Shown here in pieces: positions 50,404-58,234 of a DNA stretch of 64,000 bases. Position 1 is the stretch's first letter. Each line of letters begins with the position of its first letter. The DNA lies in contig NZ_CP080409.1 of NCBI RefSeq assembly GCF_019448235.1, positions 1,736,001-1,800,000 on the forward strand. The letters are read 5' to 3'. The stretch comes from Nocardioides panacisoli (GTDB taxonomy: Bacteria > Actinomycetota > Actinomycetes > Propionibacteriales > Nocardioidaceae). The translations under genes and the position numbers were made by a program. The notes beneath the pieces were generated by a model. It made no database searches and was not told the DNA's origin. It saw nothing but the letters and a program-made list of their open reading frames with translations.

Positions 50404-50883
50404 ATGGCCACCCGCCTGGTGCACGAGATGGTCTACGACGCCCCCGCCGAGAAGGTCGCCGCGATGCTGGCCGACCCCGCCTTCCGCGAGTCGGTGTGCG
50501 AGACGCAGGGCGCCACCGAGCACGCGGTGCAGGTCACGCCGGCCGGCGAGGGGATGTCGGTGACCATCGACCAGTGGCTTCCCACCGAGGGCGTGCCGTC
50601 GTTCGCGAAGAAGATCGTCGGCGACAGCACCAACGTGGTGCAGCGCGAGGAATGGTCCGGCCCCCTGCACGGCGACATCGAGGTCACCATCCCGGGCAAG
50701 CCCGGCACCATGGTCGGCACCGCGACGCTGCGCGAGTCCGACGGCGTCACCACCGAGACCGTCGAGCTCGAGATCAAGGTCAAGATCCCCGTCATCGCCG
50801 GCAAGCTCGAGGAACTCGTCGCCAAGCTGCTGGGCAGCGCCCTGCGCGCCGAGGAGCGCGCCGGCAAGAAGTACCTCGACTGA
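50404..50883 (+). CDS. DUF2505 domain protein (SRPBCC-like)
   Basis: 159 aa. MATRLVHEMVYDAPAEKVAAMLADPAFRE is a START/SRPBCC-like opening; the rest alternates beta strands and a long C-terminal helix, a fold that binds hydrophobic ligands. GAAGGAGAAG precedes the ATG. Conserved in actinobacteria, function unknown. Divergent from gdh. Confidence 0.85.
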   Translation: MATRLVHEMVYDAPAEKVAAMLADPAFRESVCETQGATEHAVQVTPAGEGMSVTIDQWLPTEGVPSFAKKIVGDSTNVVQREEWSGPLHGDIEVTIPGKPGTMVGTATLRESDGVTTETVELEIKVKIPVIAGKLEELVAKLLGSALRAEERAGKKYLD

Positions 50884-50890
50884 CGCTGCG

Positions 50891-50911
50891 GACGTCCCCG
50901 GGCGGGACGTC
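50891..50911. terminator. Hairpin between DUF2505 and the small membrane gene
   Basis: GACGTCCC (50891-50898) pairs with GGGACGTC (50904-50911) around 5 nt, 8 bp after the DUF2505 stop, overlapping the stop of the convergent small gene. Confidence 0.5.
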
Positions 50912-51074
50912 AGTCCTGGCCGCGGTGCTCGTCGTGGCCGTGGAGCGCCTCACGGCGCCGCATCACGGCCACGACGATGCCCAGCACCACGAACGGCCCG
51001 AACGCCAGGACGACGGTCAGGGCCTGCTCGATCGGGTGCAGCGCACCCAGGTGCAGCGGGACCATGGCCGCCAT
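50910..51074 (-). CDS. Small single-pass membrane protein upstream-paired with P5C dehydrogenase
   Basis: 54 aa: MAAMVPLHLGALHPIEQAL, one hydrophobic helix (LTVVLAFGPFVVLGIVVAVM), then a basic/His-rich tail (RRREALHGHDEHRGQD). Starts 19 bp after the pruA stop on the same strand. An internal ATG at 51065 is possible. Codon use is coding-like, but there is no good Shine-Dalgarno and no family match. Confidence 0.6.
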   Translation of the reverse strand: MAAMVPLHLGALHPIEQALTVVLAFGPFVVLGIVVAVMRRREALHGHDEHRGQD

Positions 51075-51093
51075 TGTGGCAGCCGGGCCGGCC

Positions 51094-52722
51094 TCACCCC
51101 TGGTGCGGGTAGGGGTGGTCCTTCGGCGGCACCATGGTCTCCTTCATCGACCGCGGCGAGGTCCACCGCAGCAGGTTGCTGGCGGCCCCCGCCTTGTCGT
51201 TCGTGCCCGACCCGCGAGCACCACCGAAGGGCTGCTGACCGACGACGGCACCGGTCGGCTTGTCGTTGACGTAGAAGTTGCCCGCTGCGAACCGGAGCTC
51301 GTGGCGGGCCCACTCGATCGCCGTGCGGTCCTGCGCGATCACCGCACCGGTGAGCGCGTACGGCGCCACCGACTCGGCCTGCCGCACGACCTGCTCCCAG
51401 TCCTCGTCGTCGTAGACGTGGATGGCGAGGATCGGGCCGAAGTACTCGGTGTGGAACATCTCGTCGGTCGGGTCATCACCGAGCACGATCGTCGGGCGGA
51501 CGAACCAGCCGACCGAGTCGTCGGTCTGGCCACCGGCCACGACGGTCAGGCCGTCGGTCGCGTGGGCACGCTCGATCGCTGCCACGTGCTTCTTGAACGC
51601 ACGGTCGTCGATCACCGCGCCCAGGAAGTGGGAGAAGTCGGTGGGGTCGCCCATCGACAGCTCCTCGGTCGCGTGGACCAGGTCGTCGCCGATGCGGCGC
51701 CACAGCGACTGCGGCACGTAGGCCCGCGACACGGCCGAGCACTTCTGTCCCGCGAACTCGAAGGCGCCACGGATGAGCGCGGTGCGCAGCACGTCCGGGT
51801 CCGCCGAGGGGTGGGCGACGACGAAGTCCTTGCCGCCGGTCTCGCCCACCAGGCGCGGGTAGGAGCGGTAGCCGGTGAGGTTCTCCCCCACCGAGCGCCA
51901 CAGGTGCTGGAAGGTCGCCGTCGACCCGGTGAAGTGGATGCCCGCGAGGTCTCGGTGCGGGAGCACGACCTCCGAGACCGCCTGGCCGTCGCCGGGCAGC
52001 ATGTTGATCACGCCCGGTGGCAGCCCGGCCTCCTCCAGCAGCTGCATCGTCAGGGTCGCGGCGAGCTGCTGGGTGGGCGCGGGCTTCCAGATCACGGTGT
52101 TGCCCATCAGCGCCGGCGCGGTGGGCAGGTTGCCCGCGATGGCGGTGAAGTTGAACGGGGTGACGGCGTACACGAAGCCCTCGAGGGGGCGGTGGTCGGT
52201 GCGGTTCCACACGCCGGGGCTGTTGGCCATGGGCTGGGTGGTGACGATCTGCTTGGCGTAGTGGACGTTGAAGCGCCAGAAGTCGATCAGCTCGCACGCG
52301 GAGTCGATCTCGGCCTGGAAGGCCGTCTTGGACTGGCCCAGGATCGTCGCGGCGTTGATCCGCTGGCGCCACGGGCCGGCCAGCAGGTCGGCGGCCTTGA
52401 GGATGACCGCGCACCGCTCGTCCAGGGGGAGGTCGCGCCAGCCGGGCGCCGCCTCCTGCGCGGCCGCGATCGCGGCCTCGGCGTCGGCCGCGGTGGCGTT
52501 GTGGATCACGCCGAGGCGGTGGCGGTGGTCGTGGGGCTGCACGACGTCGATCGCCGAGCCGCCCCCGGGGCGGAACTCGCCGCCGATGTAGGCGTCCAGA
52601 GCGTGCTCGGTGCTCTCGAGGTCCTCGATGCAGGCGGCCAGCTCGGCGCGCTCCGGGGTGCCGGGCGCGTAGGTCAGGTTCGGCTCGTTGGTGGGAGCCG
52701 GCGGGTGGGTGATGGCGTCCAT
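51094..52722 (-). CDS. pruA: 1-pyrroline-5-carboxylate dehydrogenase
   Basis: 542 aa, ALDH superfamily, P5CDH type. General base Glu294 in LVGETGGKD and nucleophile Cys328 in FAGQKCSA are visible; NDKPTGAVVGQQPFGG near the C-terminus is characteristic of P5CDH. It oxidises glutamate semialdehyde to glutamate in proline degradation; gdh 0.8 kb away can then deaminate the glutamate. TAACGT lies 7 bp before the ATG (52730-52735), suggesting leaderless translation. No proline dehydrogenase gene is in the window. Confidence 0.94.
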   Translation of the reverse strand: MDAITHPPAPTNEPNLTYAPGTPERAELAACIEDLESTEHALDAYIGGEFRPGGGSAIDVVQPHDHRHRLGVIHNATAADAEAAIAAAQEAAPGWRDLPLDERCAVILKAADLLAGPWRQRINAATILGQSKTAFQAEIDSACELIDFWRFNVHYAKQIVTTQPMANSPGVWNRTDHRPLEGFVYAVTPFNFTAIAGNLPTAPALMGNTVIWKPAPTQQLAATLTMQLLEEAGLPPGVINMLPGDGQAVSEVVLPHRDLAGIHFTGSTATFQHLWRSVGENLTGYRSYPRLVGETGGKDFVVAHPSADPDVLRTALIRGAFEFAGQKCSAVSRAYVPQSLWRRIGDDLVHATEELSMGDPTDFSHFLGAVIDDRAFKKHVAAIERAHATDGLTVVAGGQTDDSVGWFVRPTIVLGDDPTDEMFHTEYFGPILAIHVYDDEDWEQVVRQAESVAPYALTGAVIAQDRTAIEWARHELRFAAGNFYVNDKPTGAVVGQQPFGGARGSGTNDKAGAASNLLRWTSPRSMKETMVPPKDHPYPHQG

Positions 52723-52777
52723 GTGACCCACGTTACGCAACCGGCGCGCGGTCGCGCACGGGGGCCGGTACGCCGCC

Positions 52778-54235
52778 TCAGCGCTTGGAGCGCCCCCGCC
52801 GGGCGCGGGTGGAGGTGGAGACCTCGAGCAGCTCGTCGAGCGCCTCCCCGATGCCGGTGGCGAGCAGGTCGGGGTCGGGGATCCAGTCGCGGTCGACGGT
52901 GATCCCGTAGCGGACGCCACCGTCGTAGGAGGTCACGCCGATGACGACCGGATGGCCCGGCATGACCGGCGGCACGGGGTAGCTGCTGACCAGCCGGGCA
53001 CCGGCGGCGTACACCGGCTCCTGGGGACCGGGGACGTTGGTCACCGACAGCTGGTAGCCGTGGCGCAGCTCCGTGGCCGACACCCGGGCACCGATGGCGT
53101 GGAACGTGCTCGGCGCGAACCCCGACAGGCCGGCGAGGCGGCGTGCGGCGACGCCGCGGCCGGTCTCCTTGTGGGCCTTGAAGGAGTAGGAGACCTGGTG
53201 CAGGCGCACCACCGGACTGGCCTCCCCCACCGGCAGCTCCACGAAGTGCGGTGCGATCTGGCTGCCCAGCGACGTGGCCGGCATCTCGTCGTCGATCACC
53301 GAGACGGGGACCAGCGTCCGGATCTGGTTGAAACCACTGAGCGACTCCGAGCGCGCCATGAGCCAGCTGCGGATCGCGCCGGTGAGCGTGGCGAGGATGG
53401 CGTCGTTGACGGTGCCCCCGTGGGCGTCGCGGATCCGGCGGTAGTCGGCGAGCTCGGTGTCGACGGTGAGCACGCGGCGCTGGCGCGACAGTGGTCCGTT
53501 GATGATGCCCTTGTGGCGCGGCTTGCGCCCGACCGCGGCCTGCAGGAACGACTGCAGGCCCTGGGTGCGGCCCTCGGCCTCGCGCCGCAGCACCTGGGCG
53601 GTCCGCCGCACCGTCGCCATGCGCACCGCGTGGTCGCCGACGGTGTCACGGACGGCGCCGCCGAGCAGCGCGGCCGGCGACGGCGTCGGTCGCGGCCGCC
53701 AGTCGTCGGGCTCCAGGTCGGCACCACCCGGCTCGTGGTCGAGCAGCAGCTGGCCGAGGTCGACGGTGTGGACGCCGTCGACCAGCGCCTGGTGGGACTT
53801 GGAGAGCAGGGCGATGCGGCCGTTCTCCAACCCCTCGATGAAGTAGATCTCCCACAGCGGCCGATCCCGGTCCAGCGGCCGGGAGACGATCCGTGCGCTG
53901 AGGTCGCGCAACTGGTCCATCGTCCCGGGGCGCGGCAGCGCCGAGCGCCGCACGTGGTAGCCGAGGTCGAAGTGCTCGTCGTCGACCCACACCGGGTTGG
54001 CCACGCGGCCCGGCACGCCCTGGATCCGTTGGCGGTAGCGCGGCACGAAGCCGATGCGGTCACGGATGAGCTCGATCAGGTCCTGGTAGTCGAACCCGTC
54101 GTCCCCGGGCTCGAAGACCTCGATCGAGGCGTTGTGACGCGGCGTCTCCGATGTCTCCTCGATGAGGAACGCGAGGTCACGAGGGTGCACGCGGTCCACG
54201 AGGTTCCCCACTTTCGATCGGTGTTTGGCCTGCAT
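52778..54235 (-). CDS. WS/DGAT-family acyltransferase with altered active site
   Basis: 485 aa, wax ester synthase/diacylglycerol acyltransferase family. The catalytic HHxxxDG is read as H148-Q149-A-L-V-D153-G in LLSKSHQALVDGVHTVDL: the second His, usually taken as the base, is Gln. The other conserved C-terminal block (SVTNVPGPQEPVY) is intact. It may make triacylglycerol or wax ester, or be an impaired paralog. Basic C-terminal tail (TRARRGRSKR). Confidence 0.85.
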   Translation of the reverse strand: MQAKHRSKVGNLVDRVHPRDLAFLIEETSETPRHNASIEVFEPGDDGFDYQDLIELIRDRIGFVPRYRQRIQGVPGRVANPVWVDDEHFDLGYHVRRSALPRPGTMDQLRDLSARIVSRPLDRDRPLWEIYFIEGLENGRIALLSKSHQALVDGVHTVDLGQLLLDHEPGGADLEPDDWRPRPTPSPAALLGGAVRDTVGDHAVRMATVRRTAQVLRREAEGRTQGLQSFLQAAVGRKPRHKGIINGPLSRQRRVLTVDTELADYRRIRDAHGGTVNDAILATLTGAIRSWLMARSESLSGFNQIRTLVPVSVIDDEMPATSLGSQIAPHFVELPVGEASPVVRLHQVSYSFKAHKETGRGVAARRLAGLSGFAPSTFHAIGARVSATELRHGYQLSVTNVPGPQEPVYAAGARLVSSYPVPPVMPGHPVVIGVTSYDGGVRYGITVDRDWIPDPDLLATGIGEALDELLEVSTSTRARRGRSKR

Positions 54236-54318
54236 GAGATTCTGTCAGAGGCGGCCAGCGGACCCGGACTCGTGTCCATCGCTGGCCCCGACTCACGTCC
54301 GCGTCCAGGAAGGCCACC

Positions 54319-54711
54319 ATGAGCGGGAGCTCCACCGTCCGTCGTACGTCCCTCGTCCGCGGGCTGGCCGCCGGAGCCCTCGCCGGCGCCGTGGCGCTGA
54401 CCGCCGGATGCGGCGGCGAGGAGACCGACGGGACCAGCGGCGGAGCCGAGCCGACGGTGGTCGAGATCGAGATCGCCGGCGACGAGGTGACCCCCAACGG
54501 CGACCGGGTCGAGGTCGGGGCCGGTGACCCCATCGACCTGGAGGTCACCGCGGACGAGGCCGGTGAGCTGCACCTGCACACCGAGCAGGAGCAGACCCTC
54601 CCCTACGAGGAGGGCACCCAGACCATCGAGCTCCAGATCGACCGGCCCGGCGTGGTCGTCGTCGAGTCCCACGAGCTCGACCAGGTGATCGTCCAGTTCG
54701 AAGTCCGGTGA
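54319..54711 (+). CDS. Small lipoprotein with cupredoxin-like beta domain
   Basis: 130 aa. Signal peptide with lipobox LTAGC (Cys about residue 31), then a 95-residue all-beta domain (VVEIEIAGDEVTPNGDRVEVGAGDPIDLEVTADEAGELHLHTE...) resembling cupredoxin-like folds. HLHTE and VESHELDQ offer His residues, but no complete type-1 copper set is seen. AGGAAGG precedes the ATG. Its stop overlaps the following membrane gene's GTG (GTGA), so they are a functional pair. Confidence 0.75.
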   Translation: MSGSSTVRRTSLVRGLAAGALAGAVALTAGCGGEETDGTSGGAEPTVVEIEIAGDEVTPNGDRVEVGAGDPIDLEVTADEAGELHLHTEQEQTLPYEEGTQTIELQIDRPGVVVVESHELDQVIVQFEVR

Positions 54712-56021
54712 TCGACGCCCACGGAATCGGTGGGCAGGCCGACCTGCCGATCCCCCTGTCCCTGGCCGTCGCCGGCGCGGTCGCCGCCCTGGTCCTCTCC
54801 TTCACGATCCTGATCGTGGCGTGGCGCCGCCCGCGCTACACCACGCCGGGCGGCCGCCCCGCACCCGGTGCGCTGTCGCGCCTGGTGCAGTCGACGGGGT
54901 TCCGGGTCGTACTGCGCGCCGCCGGCCTGGTCGGGTTCCTCTACGCAGTGATGACCGCCGTGTTCGGCGAGGACCGGCTGACCAACCCCTTCTTCGGCAT
55001 CGTCTACGTCTGGCTCTGGGTCGGCGTCATCTTCGCCTCCGTGCTGTTCGGGCCGGTGTGGCGCGCGATCAGCCCGATGCGCACGATCAGCGCCGGCCTG
55101 GCCCGCCTGTCGGGCGCCGACCCGCACCGTGGGGTCTACGACTACCCGGCCCGGCTCGGACACTGGCCGGCCGCGCTCGGGCTCCTGTCCTTCGTGTGGC
55201 TGGAGCTGGTCAGCCCCGCCGCGACCTCGCTCGGCGCCGTCCGTCTGTGGTGTGCCGTCTACGTGGCCGTGATGCTCGTCGGCGGCGCCCTCTTCGGGTC
55301 CCGCTTCCACGAGAACGCCGACCCGTTCGAGGTCTGGTCGACGCTGGCCGCGAAGGTCTCCCCCTGGGCGGTCGCCGATGGCCGCCTGGTGCTGCGGAGC
55401 CCCCTGGCGAACCTCGCGACGGTCCCGCCGCGGCACGGCCTCGTTGCCGTGGTCGCCGTGCTCTTCGGCAGCACCGCCTTCGACTCCTTCCGGGAGTCCG
55501 AGCGGTGGGTGAAGTACTACCAGGGGCACGAGACGCTCACGAAGTTCCAGCTCGACAACCTGGCGTTGGTCGCCTTCTGCCTCCTGGCCGGGCTGATCTT
55601 CGTGGCGGGCACGATGCTGACCGGCGTCGGCCCCGACCAGGACCGGCGCTCGCTGCCCCGCCACTTCGCCCATTCGATGGTCCCCATCCTCGTCGGCTAC
55701 CTCGTGGCGCACTACCTGACGCTCTTCCTCGACCAGGGCACCCAGACGTTGGCCTATGCCTCCGACCCGTTCGGCCGGGGCGACGACTTCCTGGGGACGG
55801 CGGGTGTCTCGCCGACGTACTGGTTCAGCTACCACGCGACGCTGCTGGCCTCGATCAAGGTGATCGGGGTGGTCGTCGGGCACGTCGCCGCCGCGGTGTC
55901 GGCCCACGACCGGGCGCTGACGGTGTTGCCGCGCCACCACCAGGTCACCGGACAGCTGCCGCTGCTGTTCGCGATGGTCGGCTTCACCGCCGGCGGGCTC
56001 TACCTGCTCTTCAGCGCGTAG
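54708..56021 (+). CDS. Multi-pass membrane protein paired with a lipoprotein
   Basis: 437 aa with about 10 hydrophobic segments, starting at about 18-38, 65-85, 92-112 and continuing to 415-435. Conserved-looking polar sites include NPFF, GPVWRAISPMRT, FHENADPFEVWS and RHFAHSM, the last two in loops. The family is common in actinobacteria, always beside the small lipoprotein in my recollection, and has no established function. GTGA overlap couples it to that gene. Its last 11 bp overlap the convergent CpaE-like gene. Confidence 0.75.
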   Translation: MIDAHGIGGQADLPIPLSLAVAGAVAALVLSFTILIVAWRRPRYTTPGGRPAPGALSRLVQSTGFRVVLRAAGLVGFLYAVMTAVFGEDRLTNPFFGIVYVWLWVGVIFASVLFGPVWRAISPMRTISAGLARLSGADPHRGVYDYPARLGHWPAALGLLSFVWLELVSPAATSLGAVRLWCAVYVAVMLVGGALFGSRFHENADPFEVWSTLAAKVSPWAVADGRLVLRSPLANLATVPPRHGLVAVVAVLFGSTAFDSFRESERWVKYYQGHETLTKFQLDNLALVAFCLLAGLIFVAGTMLTGVGPDQDRRSLPRHFAHSMVPILVGYLVAHYLTLFLDQGTQTLAYASDPFGRGDDFLGTAGVSPTYWFSYHATLLASIKVIGVVVGHVAAAVSAHDRALTVLPRHHQVTGQLPLLFAMVGFTAGGLYLLFSA

Positions 56022-57213
56022 CGGCCGGCGCGGACAGCTCGGCGGCCAACCGCTCCAGTGCCCGTCCGAGGTCGCTGCCGCCGACCTCGGCGAGGCTGCG
56101 TCCCTCCACCAGCGCGCGGTCGAGGCCGGCCTGGTCCTCGGGCAGGAAGTCGATCGTGTGGCTGGTGCCAAAGCCCTCGAGCATGCCGCGCACGTCGACC
56201 TCGCGCCACCCCAGCGTCGGCCGCATCCGGTTGACCACGACGCGGCGCCGCGGGGCCGGCACCGTGTCGCGCACCTCCAGCAGGGTCCGCACCAGGCGCG
56301 CCAGGCCGACCGGGTCGGCAGCGCCGACGATGAGGACCTCGTCGGCGCACTCCATCGCCTCCACCGTCAGTCCGTTGCGCTCGGGTCGCGCGCCCGGCTC
56401 GCCGGCCGAGGACTGCTCGAGGCTGAAGCCGGTGTCGAGGACGACGTGGCCGCGTGCGCGCGCCACGTCGACGACCTCGGTCAGGGCGCCCGGGCGGACC
56501 TCGGACCACCGGTCCGGACGGGGCAGCCCGGTCAGCACCCGCAACGCACCGTTGACCCGGCGTTCCACGCTCGGCAGTCGGTCCGGCAGTGACCCGGCAG
56601 TGAAGAGCCGGGCCGCCGAGAGGAGCCCGGAGACCTCCTCGAGGATGCCGAGGTGTTGGGCGACCGCTCCCCCGTGCGGGTCGGCGTCGACGAGCAGGGT
56701 CGGCTCGTCGCGGGCCGCGAGTGCCGCGGCGAGGTTGACCGCGAGTGTCGTGCGACCGGGACCCCCGCCCGGCCCGTGCACCGCGATCACCCGGCCGGGC
56801 GATCCACCCGTGGCCTCCGCGTCCTCGCCGTCCGGTTCGGGTGCGGGGTCGGAGGGAACGGGGGCGGTGTCGGCGCCACCGACCAGCACCTCGGGCAGCT
56901 CCTCGATCCGGTCGGAACCGAGGACCGTGGTCACGCCGATCCGCGCGGCACCGGACCGGGCCACCTCGGGCTCCGCAGCGACGGCGACCACCCCCACGCC
57001 GTACCGCTCCAGCTCCTCGGCGACGGCACCGTCGAGACCGGGCAGCTCGGTGCCGAGCACGGCGACGTGCGCCTGCCCGGTGCTCGCGGCCGCCAGCAGG
57101 TCGTCGACGTCGACGCAGCGCTTGAGCACGACGGTGCGGGCGTCGCTGCCCAGCACCCGCAGCGCGTGGGACTCCCACGAGGCCCCGGTGGACACCAGCA
57201 GGGTCACGATCAT
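56011..57213 (-). CDS. CpaE/Ssd-like MinD-superfamily ATPase
   Basis: 400 aa. An N-terminal receiver-like domain (1-120) with an acidic linker, then a MinD/ParA-type ATPase: P-loop GPGGGPGRTTLAVNLA (about 147-162) and LLVDADPHGGAVAQHLG. The signature Lys of the deviant Walker A is replaced (GGPGRT), as in several CpaE/Ssd proteins. Relatives localise Flp/Tad pilus machinery or act in septum regulation (M. tuberculosis Rv3660c). The next gene upstream is CpaB-like. Confidence 0.85.
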   Translation of the reverse strand: MIVTLLVSTGASWESHALRVLGSDARTVVLKRCVDVDDLLAAASTGQAHVAVLGTELPGLDGAVAEELERYGVGVVAVAAEPEVARSGAARIGVTTVLGSDRIEELPEVLVGGADTAPVPSDPAPEPDGEDAEATGGSPGRVIAVHGPGGGPGRTTLAVNLAAALAARDEPTLLVDADPHGGAVAQHLGILEEVSGLLSAARLFTAGSLPDRLPSVERRVNGALRVLTGLPRPDRWSEVRPGALTEVVDVARARGHVVLDTGFSLEQSSAGEPGARPERNGLTVEAMECADEVLIVGAADPVGLARLVRTLLEVRDTVPAPRRRVVVNRMRPTLGWREVDVRGMLEGFGTSHTIDFLPEDQAGLDRALVEGRSLAEVGGSDLGRALERLAAELSAPAATR

Positions 57214-57222
57214 CGACTCACC

Positions 57223-57894
57223 TCACGAGCGCTGGAGGATGCGCACCGACGGATCGTCCAGCGCGCCGTAGACGTCCTGGAACGTCGCGGCGTCCTCCTC
57301 CGGCACCGTGACGACGACCTGGCGTGCCCCACTGACGGCGAAGCTCTCCTCGACCGGCGGCGCGTCGACCACGACGACCTCCTCCAGCGCGGGGCCGGAG
57401 CCGCGCTGCCGCTCCCCCGATGCGGGGACCAGGTAGACGTCGACCACCGAGCCCGTCGTCACCGACGGCGGCACCTGGTGGGGCGCCACCTCGAGCGGCA
57501 CCCGCAGCGTGTCGACCTGCGCGCTGGGCACCACCGCCGAGCGCGGCACCAGCTCGCCGGCGCCGACGCCGCGTCGCAGCACCCGGTCGGCCGGGAACGG
57601 GTCCCGGGCACGGTAGTAGCGCGCGAGGTCCTCGGCGTCGGCGAACCGGACGCGGCGCACCGACAGGTCGGCCTCGGTGACCTCCGACCCGGCGCCGAGC
57701 GCACCGGCAGCCACCCAGACCCGCACCGTGTCGTCGGCCGCGGCGAGCAGGCGCGCCCCGCCGACGACCGAGACCGTCACCAGCAGCACGCCCAACCACA
57801 GCCGGGGGTCACGCCAGCCGGTACGGCGCAGGCGGGGAGCAAGGGGCACGGAGCTGTTCGTCGAGTTCCCGAGATCGTTCGACACGTCCGCCAT
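57223..57894 (-). CDS. SAF-domain CpaB/RcpC-like membrane protein
   Basis: 223 aa from ATG 57894. One N-terminal membrane helix (about 30-52), then an SAF domain (VWVAAGALGAGSEVTEADLSVRRVRF ... LRRGVGAGELVPRSAVVP) as in CpaB of Flp pilus secretons. 9 bp upstream of the CpaE-like gene, so an operon. No TadA, TadB/C or pilin genes follow. Confidence 0.8.
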   Translation of the reverse strand: MADVSNDLGNSTNSSVPLAPRLRRTGWRDPRLWLGVLLVTVSVVGGARLLAAADDTVRVWVAAGALGAGSEVTEADLSVRRVRFADAEDLARYYRARDPFPADRVLRRGVGAGELVPRSAVVPSAQVDTLRVPLEVAPHQVPPSVTTGSVVDVYLVPASGERQRGSGPALEEVVVVDAPPVEESFAVSGARQVVVTVPEEDAATFQDVYGALDDPSVRILQRS

Positions 57895-57985
57895 GATGCC
57901 TGCTCGACCGCCGACGCGCAGCCGGTCCTCCACAGGCGCGCTCCCCGCGCTGGGCTCGGGGTGTCGCGGGTGTCACCATGGCCCC

Positions 57986-58222
57986 ATGGCCGCCACACCG
58001 CGCTTCCTCACCCTGGCTGACGTCGCCGAGGTGCTCAACACCTCCAGCGCGCAGGTCTACGCATTGGTGCGGCGCGGCGAGCTCCCGGCCATCAAGATCG
58101 GCGGGCGCGGGCAGTGGCGCGTCGAGGCCACCAAGCTCGAGGAGTACATCCAGCAGATGTACTCCGAGGCCGAACAGTTCGTGGCCGAACACCCCTTCAC
58201 CGACGAGCCCGTGCCCGAGTGA
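57986..58222 (+). CDS. BldC-like/excisionase-family helix-turn-helix protein
   Basis: 78 aa. MerR-type winged helix: FLTLADVAEVLNTSSAQVYALVRRGELPAIKIGG, then GQWRVEATKLEEYI. Small DNA-binding proteins of this form include BldC, a developmental regulator in Streptomyces that binds direct repeats. ATG 57986 is in frame; 57978 is not. Divergent from the CpaB-like gene. Confidence 0.85.
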   Translation: MAATPRFLTLADVAEVLNTSSAQVYALVRRGELPAIKIGGRGQWRVEATKLEEYIQQMYSEAEQFVAEHPFTDEPVPE

Positions 58223-58234
58223 GGTCGCGCCGGG

